Positions 5,682-10,032 of a stretch of DNA of 10,032 nucleotides are shown in pieces. Made by a program: the position numbers and the translations under genes. The notes under the pieces were generated by a model that did not search any database, was not told the DNA's origin, and saw nothing but the letters and a program-made list of their open reading frames with translations. Numbering within the stretch: the first letter of the stretch is position 1; every line of letters begins with the position of its first letter. Source of the DNA: DATHWB01 sp046565785 (GTDB lineage: Bacteria > Actinomycetota > Acidimicrobiia > Spongiisociales > ZC4RG35); NCBI GenBank assembly GCA_046565785.1, contig JBKHXZ010000092.1, positions 1 to 10,032 on the forward strand, written 5' to 3'.

Positions 5682-6896
5682 ATGGTCGCCACCGCCGACA
5701 TCGAACAGGTCTTCCGAGAGCATTTCGGCAAGGCGGTGGCGACCCTCACCCGCCGCTTCGGCGATGTCGGCATGGCCGAAGAGGCGGTACAGGAGGCTTT
5801 CATGTCTGCCCTCCGCTCGTGGCCGGCAGAGGGGATCCCGCCCGACCCTCGGGGATGGATCACAGTCACCGCCCGCAACCGCCTGATCGACCAGCTGCGA
5901 CGCGAGTCGACTCGAGACGAACGCCAGCAGCAAGCAGTGCGGTTGGCGCCGATCCCCGGGCCGGGTTCGGCAGGACCGGCCGGCGACGAGGAACTCAGCC
6001 TGATCTTCCTGTGCTGTCATCCGGCGCTGTCGATCGAATCCCAGGTGGCGCTCACTCTGCGGCTGGTTGGCGGTTTGCAGACGGCGGAGATCGCCCGGGC
6101 GCTGTTGGCGACCGAACCGGCGATCGCCCAGCGTCTATCCCGGGCCAAGAACAAGATCCGGGCGGCGTCCATCCCCTTCCGGGTTCCATCCGAGGCCGAA
6201 CTGCCCGAGCGGCTTCGGGCCGTCCTTGCCGTCATCTACCTGATCTACAACGAGGGCCACACCGCCACATCGGGCACGTCTCTGGTCCGGGACGACTTGT
6301 GCGGCGAGGCGATCCGTCTCGGTCGGGTCGTTCACCGGCTGATGCCGGACGAACCGGAGGCCACCGGTCTGCTTGCCTTGCTCCTTCTGACACACTCCCG
6401 GCGTGGCGCCCGAATCGGTCCGGACGGCATCGCGATCAGGCTCAGCGACCAAGATCGCGCCCGCTGGTACCGGGATCTCATCGCCGAGGGCCAGGAACTG
6501 GTTCGTGCCTGCCTGCGACGGAACCGTCCGGGCCCCTACCAGATCCAGGCAGCGATCGCCGCTGTTCACGCCGATGCCAGTTCGGCCGCCGACACCGACT
6601 GGAGCCAGATCGTTGCGTTGTACGACCAACTGGTCGAGATGGCTCCCTCGCCGATGGCACGGTTGAGCCGGGCGGTGGCCATCGGTGAACGCGACGGCCC
6701 GGCGGCGGGGCTGGCCGCGGTCGAGGATGTGAGGCTCGACGATGAGCCTCAGTTCCACGCCGGGAGGGCGGAGTTCCTAGCCCGCCTCGGACGCGCCGAC
6801 GAGACGGCAGACGCCCTGCGGCGCGCACTCGAACTCACCGTCAACGAGGCGGAGCGGCGGTTCCTGCAGCGGAGGTACGAGGCTCTCGTCGAATAG
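5682..6896 (+). CDS. ECF RNA polymerase sigma factor, ECF42 type with TPR-like C-terminal extension
   Basis: A 404-residue extracytoplasmic-function sigma factor. Region sigma-2 covers about residues 5-75 (VQEAFMSALRSWPAEG, then PRGWITVTARNRLIDQLRRE). Region sigma-4 covers about 105-165 (LSIESQVALTLRLVGGLQTAEIA, then AIAQRLSRAKNKIR). The remaining 230 residues are the TPR-like extension typical of ECF42, with YLIYNEGHTAT, PYQIQAAIAAVHA, LSRAVAIGERDGPAAGLAAV and EAERRFLQRR. In this group the extension replaces a separate anti-sigma factor and is needed for activity. The expected target is the promoter of its own DGPF operon. The start codon has no clear Shine-Dalgarno site and follows the YCII stop by 12 bases, so translation may be coupled. 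Family assignment is strong; the inducing signal is unknown. Confidence 0.92.
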   Translation: MVATADIEQVFREHFGKAVATLTRRFGDVGMAEEAVQEAFMSALRSWPAEGIPPDPRGWITVTARNRLIDQLRRESTRDERQQQAVRLAPIPGPGSAGPAGDEELSLIFLCCHPALSIESQVALTLRLVGGLQTAEIARALLATEPAIAQRLSRAKNKIRAASIPFRVPSEAELPERLRAVLAVIYLIYNEGHTATSGTSLVRDDLCGEAIRLGRVVHRLMPDEPEATGLLALLLLTHSRRGARIGPDGIAIRLSDQDRARWYRDLIAEGQELVRACLRRNRPGPYQIQAAIAAVHADASSAADTDWSQIVALYDQLVEMAPSPMARLSRAVAIGERDGPAAGLAAVEDVRLDDEPQFHAGRAEFLARLGRADETADALRRALELTVNEAERRFLQRRYEALVE

Positions 6897-6905
6897 TCTC
6901 CGGCT

Positions 6906-7385
6906 GTGACGATCCCACTCGACATCGACGCGCCTGTCACCGCCGAGGTCTTCACTCTGGTCCGGGAGGGGGAGAGCCTGGTTCTGACCGGGCCATGCGG
7001 CTCCGCTCCCTGGTTGATCGAAACCGACCGTGGCGAGCACCCCCTCGACACCGTTCGACGGATCGTCGACGACTCGGTTGCGGGTCTTCTGCTCCTCCAT
7101 TCGACTTCATGGCGACACGAGCGAGATTCGGTGATGCTCACGTTCGTGGCGGTCGTCGACGATCCCAGGGACATGGATGGTGTGGTCGTAGCGCGAACCG
7201 AACTCGCCCGCTCTGCAGCGACGCACGCCCCGTCGACGATCGCCGCCGATCAGGTACTCGAGCACGCGATCCGTCACCTGGCGTGGTTGGTCGGCACCGA
7301 CGATGTGGTTCGCTCCACGCTCGACGACCAATGGCATGCGATCCTCCGGTCCTATGTCCCGGAACCGTTCCAGCAACTGAGGTGA
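6906..7385 (+). CDS. Conserved-looking hypothetical protein, 159 aa
   Basis: I do not recognise this gene with confidence. It would make a soluble 159-residue acidic protein with no signal peptide or membrane segment. The first half is rich in predicted strands (AEVFTLVREGESLVLTG). A middle stretch, DRGEHPLDTVRRIVDDS, is followed by LLLLHSTSWRHERDSVMLTFVAVVD, which resembles a degenerate Nudix fold lacking the REUXEE catalytic residues. The C-terminal half (VLEHAIRHLAWLVGT, then DDQWHAILRSYVPEPFQQL) looks helical. The GTG start follows the ECF42 stop by nine bases without a clear ribosome site, so the start is uncertain. Its codon use and tight spacing suggest a real gene of the sigma operon. 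The Nudix idea is speculative. Confidence 0.7.
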   Translation: MTIPLDIDAPVTAEVFTLVREGESLVLTGPCGSAPWLIETDRGEHPLDTVRRIVDDSVAGLLLLHSTSWRHERDSVMLTFVAVVDDPRDMDGVVVARTELARSAATHAPSTIAADQVLEHAIRHLAWLVGTDDVVRSTLDDQWHAILRSYVPEPFQQLR

Positions 7386-7389
7386 AGCG

Positions 7390-7542
7390 ATGCAGTGGAG
7401 GCTGACCTGCGCATGTGGATGGGAGACCGTCGGGTCGGAGGACGACGTGGTGCAAGCCGCGCTGGACCACGGACGGAAGCTTCACAACATGGAGGTGACC
7501 AGAGAAGAGGCCCTGGCGATGGCCGTCCCCGTGTCCGACTGA
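7390..7542 (+). CDS. Small DUF1059-like protein with C-x-C and H-x4-H pairs
   Basis: A 50-residue ORF starting MQWRLTCACGWETVGSED. It has Cys7-x-Cys9-Gly-Trp, His27 and His32 (H-x4-H), then MEVTREEALAMAVP. That arrangement matches my recollection of the short DUF1059 family, whose function is unknown; the two Cys and two His could bind a metal such as zinc. The start is well supported: GAGGTG lies five bases before the ATG and overlaps the stop codon of the preceding gene, which points to translational coupling four bases downstream. It is too small for many gene finders. It is probably the last gene of the DGPF/ECF42 operon. Confidence 0.78.
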   Translation: MQWRLTCACGWETVGSEDDVVQAALDHGRKLHNMEVTREEALAMAVPVSD

Positions 7543-7565
7543 TCGAGCGTCTTCGATTTCCGCAT

Positions 7566-7589
7566 AACCATTCGCTGTGTCGTCTCGTC
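7566..7589 (+). promoter_or_regulatory. ECF-type promoter upstream of the second sigma factor
   Basis: AACC (7566-7569), a 16-base spacer and CGTC (7586-7589) match the general ECF sigma promoter form (AAC core at -35, CGTC at -10) with correct spacing. The site lies about 40 bases before the GTG of the sigma gene and after the end of the preceding operon, so it would serve an autoregulated sigma/anti-sigma transcript. The motif is short and could arise by chance in GC-rich DNA. Confidence 0.42.
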
Positions 7590-7627
7590 TACCTCTCGTA
7601 CGAACAGCCAGCAGAGGTACGAAACGT

Positions 7628-8095
7628 GTGGACAGCATCGAATCCTTCTACCGGGAACACGCCGGAGCGGTGTTCGCCTTCCTCTATTCGCTCAGCCGGG
7701 ATCGGAGTCTCGCCGAGGACCTCACTCAGGACACCTTCGTCAAAGCCACTCGGGCCATGGCGGGGTTTCGAGGGGGGAATCCGCGGGCATGGCTCTTCGC
7801 CATCGCCCGGTCGGTGTTCATCGACCACATCCGCAAGCGTCGCCCCGACCCGACCGACATCGTCGAACCGATTGCTGCACCGTCCGGACCGAACGTCGAG
7901 GAGCGGGACGTGATCGCCGCCGTTCTCGCCCGACTCCCCGACCGCCAGCGCATGGCGTTGCTGTTGGTCGATCATGCCGGCCTGACCCATGCCGAGATGG
8001 CCGACGTCGTCGGCACCAACCCCGAGGCCGCCAAGCAGTTGCTGTGGCGGGCCAGGACCTCATTCCGAACGATCTATCGGGAGATGAACCCATGA
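7628..8095 (+). CDS. ECF RNA polymerase sigma factor (sigma-70 family, short form)
   Basis: A 155-residue sigma factor containing only regions 2 and 4. Region 2 covers about residues 4-70 (ESFYREHAGAVFAFLYSLSR, LAEDLTQDTFVKATRAM, then NPRAWLFAIARSVFIDHIRKRR). Region 4 covers about residues 92-150 (VLARLPDRQRMALLLVDHAG, LTHAEMADVVGTNPEAAKQL, LWRARTSFR), the helix-turn-helix that reads the -35 box. The GTG at 7628 is chosen because AGAGG lies ten bases upstream and because the sigma-2 helix begins immediately; the frame opens 51 bases earlier, but that extension overlaps the promoter motif. It overlaps the next gene by four bases (ATGA), the common sigma/anti-sigma arrangement. It is not of the ECF42 group, as it lacks a C-terminal extension. 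Confidence 0.92.
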   Translation: MDSIESFYREHAGAVFAFLYSLSRDRSLAEDLTQDTFVKATRAMAGFRGGNPRAWLFAIARSVFIDHIRKRRPDPTDIVEPIAAPSGPNVEERDVIAAVLARLPDRQRMALLLVDHAGLTHAEMADVVGTNPEAAKQLLWRARTSFRTIYREMNP

Positions 8096-9066
8096 CAACC
8101 GACCAGAACACTCCGGGACCGGAGGATCCGGTCCCTTTCGACGACCTAGTCCTTCCGTCCGACGACGGACTACGCCGCAGTGTGCGTCGCGCGATCGGCC
8201 GCACCGCCATCGACGCCGCTGCGCTTGCGGTGATCATCCTGGTGGGAGGCTTCCTGCTCTCGGTTTTCGTCGTTCAGCCACTCGTCATCGGTCGGGGGGA
8301 ACGTGCCGCGGTTGCCGCGCGTGCCGCATACGAGGCTCCGATGATCTTCAACCCGGGGGTGGAGGTGACCGACTACCAGCTGGGATCCGGTGTTGTGGAT
8401 CGCACGGTCACGGTCGAGGCCGTGGTGCGCCTGGGGTCCGGGGTGGACGACCCGACCACGATCTCGAGCCGGATCGGCGCCTTCCGTATCGACGTGGAGT
8501 GGCGCGCGGGGGTGAACGAGCGACCGGTGAGCATGCAAGAGGTCCTACCGGGCATCGACGACGGCACGGTCGTGACAGTGCACATCGGCACGCCGTCGCC
8601 GCTCACCATCGCCGAGGCTCAATCCCTCGCTGACGACCCCGGTCGGGACGTGCGGCTCACCTGGGTGGGGTTCGACGTCCACTCCTCGATGTTCGGCGCG
8701 GTGGGTTATCCCCTGTGCAAGTCCGATCCGCACCTGTCTGACGACTTTTTCTCGGCATCGAGTGCCGGCTTCAGCGGGTGGAGCACCGGAACCACCCCTT
8801 CCGTTCAACGCGCCCTCGAGTCGGTGAGCCAGGCGTTGGAACTGATCGCTTCCCAGGACGAGGTGTCCGACGCGATGACCGGGCGTGACCCCGGTGCGCT
8901 TCGATCGTTGGCCGATGCGATGCAGGGGGAGCGGAGCGTCACGAGCATTGTCGTGACCGGCCCGACCCCCGAGGTCGTTGCGTTTCTCGACGACCTCGGG
9001 GTGACGGATGGACAGATGCTTGCGGTCGGGTTCTACTCCTGGGGTTCGCCGGTGTGCGGACGCTGA
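8092..9066 (+). CDS. Membrane anti-sigma-like protein (sigma factor regulator type)
   Basis: A 324-residue protein with a cytoplasmic N-terminal stretch of about 38 residues, one membrane segment at about residues 39-61 (AALAVIILVGGFLLSVFVV), and a large extracytoplasmic domain. The layout resembles the sigma-factor-regulator families (Sigma_reg_N followed by Sigma_reg_C). The parts LTIAEAQSLADD, VRLTWVGFDVHS and the end SVTSIVVTG, TPEVVAFLDDLG and LAVGFYSWGSPVCG recall the Sigma_reg_C domain. Two extracytoplasmic cysteines occur in YPLCKSDP and SPVCGR. Its ATG overlaps the sigma stop by four bases, so it probably binds and holds that sigma factor at the membrane. There is no ZAS zinc motif. 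The domain match is by eye, while the role follows from context. Confidence 0.68.
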   Translation: MTTDQNTPGPEDPVPFDDLVLPSDDGLRRSVRRAIGRTAIDAAALAVIILVGGFLLSVFVVQPLVIGRGERAAVAARAAYEAPMIFNPGVEVTDYQLGSGVVDRTVTVEAVVRLGSGVDDPTTISSRIGAFRIDVEWRAGVNERPVSMQEVLPGIDDGTVVTVHIGTPSPLTIAEAQSLADDPGRDVRLTWVGFDVHSSMFGAVGYPLCKSDPHLSDDFFSASSAGFSGWSTGTTPSVQRALESVSQALELIASQDEVSDAMTGRDPGALRSLADAMQGERSVTSIVVTGPTPEVVAFLDDLGVTDGQMLAVGFYSWGSPVCGR

Positions 9067-10032
9067 CCGTCCCTCAGCAAGCGGATCACCCGGTAGCCTC
9101 GTTCTTCCTCCACCACCAGCACGTCGGTGGCGTCGAGGGTGCGGAGATGCGACGGCAGTTCCTCAGCGGTCAGCACCCGCCCCTCGCCCGCCGACATCCA
9201 GCGGGTGGTGCGAACACCGAGATCGTCCCGAAGTGAGTCCGCCAGAACCTGATCGGATCCGACGAACGTCAGTCGCTCGACGGTGACCGGCTCGACCTCC
9301 GCCTGCCGACTACGGGTGGCCGCCCAACGGCGGTAGTGGTAGGAGGTGACCAGCCCGGTCGAAGCCACGAACCCGAACGGGGCGCGGATCCCGTCGACGA
9401 TCACCGAGACCGAGTCGCCGTCGAAGATCCCCTCCAGCAGTTGGAACAGCAGATAGATGAGAGCGATCGCCCCCGACACTCCGGCGACTCCGCCCAGCAG
9501 CGTGAGGTAGATCCGTTGGGTGACGGTGCCCGCATCGGGATCCACTGAACGCTGCGGCCGCCACGTGAGCCACCAGACCGGGCCGTTGGCGATCAGCGAC
9601 GCCACTCCGCCCCACAGCAATTCCTCCTCGTTGGTCGAGGCGAACGCAGGGGTGAAGGCGGCGAGAGCCGCATTCACGAGCACCCCGACGCCGATCGCCA
9701 GCCCGATCAGCGACAAGCCGGCGACCAGATGACGCGAAATCCGCACGCCGCGCTCGTCGGTGACCAGGTTGCGGTGGAATCGCCACACCAAGAACCCCAC
9801 ACCGACGGCGGCGACGGCATCAGAAAGCATGTCCATGTCGAGGTCGTCGGTGATCCCCATCAACAAGGCAACCAGGAGCGCAGTCAGACCACCGAGCCCG
9901 AGCAGCGCTCCGCCACCGACCCCCAACCACAGCACCAGGCCCGCACGGGACAGTTCGTCGTCTGTGCGCTTCGCCAAGAACTGCCAGCCCCACGCGGCGG
10001 CGCCCACCAACGTCCAGATCAGCGCGTCGAGC
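9033..10032 (-). CDS. Multi-pass membrane protein, DUF5671-like (N terminus outside window)
   Basis: The reading frame stays open to the window edge (residues LDALIWT precede the TTG at 10010), so this is the C-terminal part of a larger gene. At least six hydrophobic segments are visible, for example AGLVLWLGVGGGALLGLGGL, LIGLAIGVGVLVNAALAAF and GGVAGVSGAIALIYLLFQLL. Short W-rich or R-rich links (VWRFHRNL, WWLTWRPQRS, YHYRRWAATRSRQ) separate them. The periodic TM-TM-W-H/R pattern is like DUF5671 repeat proteins of actinobacteria and chloroflexi. The last 105 or so residues are soluble and acidic, with VERLTFVGSDQVLADSLRDD and VLVVEEERGYRVIRLL. No function is known. The 3' end overlaps the anti-sigma gene by 34 bases. 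Confidence 0.75.
   Translation of the reverse strand, partial: LDALIWTLVGAAAWGWQFLAKRTDDELSRAGLVLWLGVGGGALLGLGGLTALLVALLMGITDDLDMDMLSDAVAAVGVGFLVWRFHRNLVTDERGVRISRHLVAGLSLIGLAIGVGVLVNAALAAFTPAFASTNEEELLWGGVASLIANGPVWWLTWRPQRSVDPDAGTVTQRIYLTLLGGVAGVSGAIALIYLLFQLLEGIFDGDSVSVIVDGIRAPFGFVASTGLVTSYHYRRWAATRSRQAEVEPVTVERLTFVGSDQVLADSLRDDLGVRTTRWMSAGEGRVLTAEELPSHLRTLDATDVLVVEEERGYRVIRLLRDGQRPHTGEPQE

Noticed and set aside
5444..6688. 414-aa open frame overlapping the YCII and ECF42 genes.
   Set aside because: Arg/Gly/His-rich shadow with no motif; both overlapped genes have clear family signatures.
7578..7601. TGTCGT followed by CGTAC before the second sigma gene, which might be a second ECF42 promoter.
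   Set aside because: The spacer is only 13 bases, against the 16-17 expected, and the -35 has a mismatch.
7599..7623. Direct repeat TACGAA (7599-7604 and 7618-7623) near the second sigma promoter, as a possible operator.
   Set aside because: Six bases repeated once is within chance expectation; there is no other support.
9058..9072. GGACG/CGTCC small hairpin at the anti-sigma stop codon as a terminator.
   Set aside because: Only 5 bp with no T tract; too weak to call.

Overview
This is a high-GC, gene-dense bacterial chromosome segment with many GTG starts, 1-4 nt stop/start overlaps, ECF sigma factors and leaderless-looking promoters. That fits an actinobacterium, and the style suggests an Acidimicrobiia-like lineage. 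The taxonomic guess is inference. No mobile element, tRNA, rRNA or CRISPR was seen.

Layout. (1) 1-2330, plus strand: the end of the respiratory complex I operon, with the C-terminal half of nuoM and then a complete nuoN. (2) 2311-3450: a minus-strand RimJ/RimL-type GNAT acetyltransferase and a divergent Nudix hydrolase of the CoA-diphosphatase type, separated by only 33 bp. (3) 3460-5215, minus strand: a (R)-citramalate synthase gene (cimA), which commits pyruvate to isoleucine synthesis. Its leader holds what looks like a ribosome-mediated isoleucine attenuator: a promoter, an 11-residue leader peptide ending in four Ile codons plus Asp, a perfect 9-bp hairpin directly after the leader stop, and an intrinsic terminator with six T's. 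This is the most notable item in the window. (4) 5241-7542, plus strand: an ECF42-type sigma factor with a TPR-like C-terminal extension behind its usual partner, a DGPF/YCII protein, with an ECF42-like promoter upstream. Two small genes follow closely: an unrecognised 159-residue protein and a 50-residue DUF1059-like C/H protein. (5) 7566-9066, plus strand: a second, unrelated ECF sigma factor overlapping a membrane anti-sigma-like protein, with an ECF-type promoter motif in front. (6) 9033-10032, minus strand: a multi-TM DUF5671-like protein that runs off the window and overlaps the anti-sigma gene tail to tail.

How they work together. NuoM and NuoN are antiporter-like membrane subunits of NADH dehydrogenase. 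CimA is predicted to be controlled by charged tRNA-Ile through its leader. Regions 4 and 5 are two adjacent but separate transcription-control modules: one sigma factor probably controlled through its own C-terminal extension, the other by a membrane anti-sigma factor. The only intergenic stretch near 300 bases (5029-5321) is largely filled by the cimA leader and two divergent promoters.
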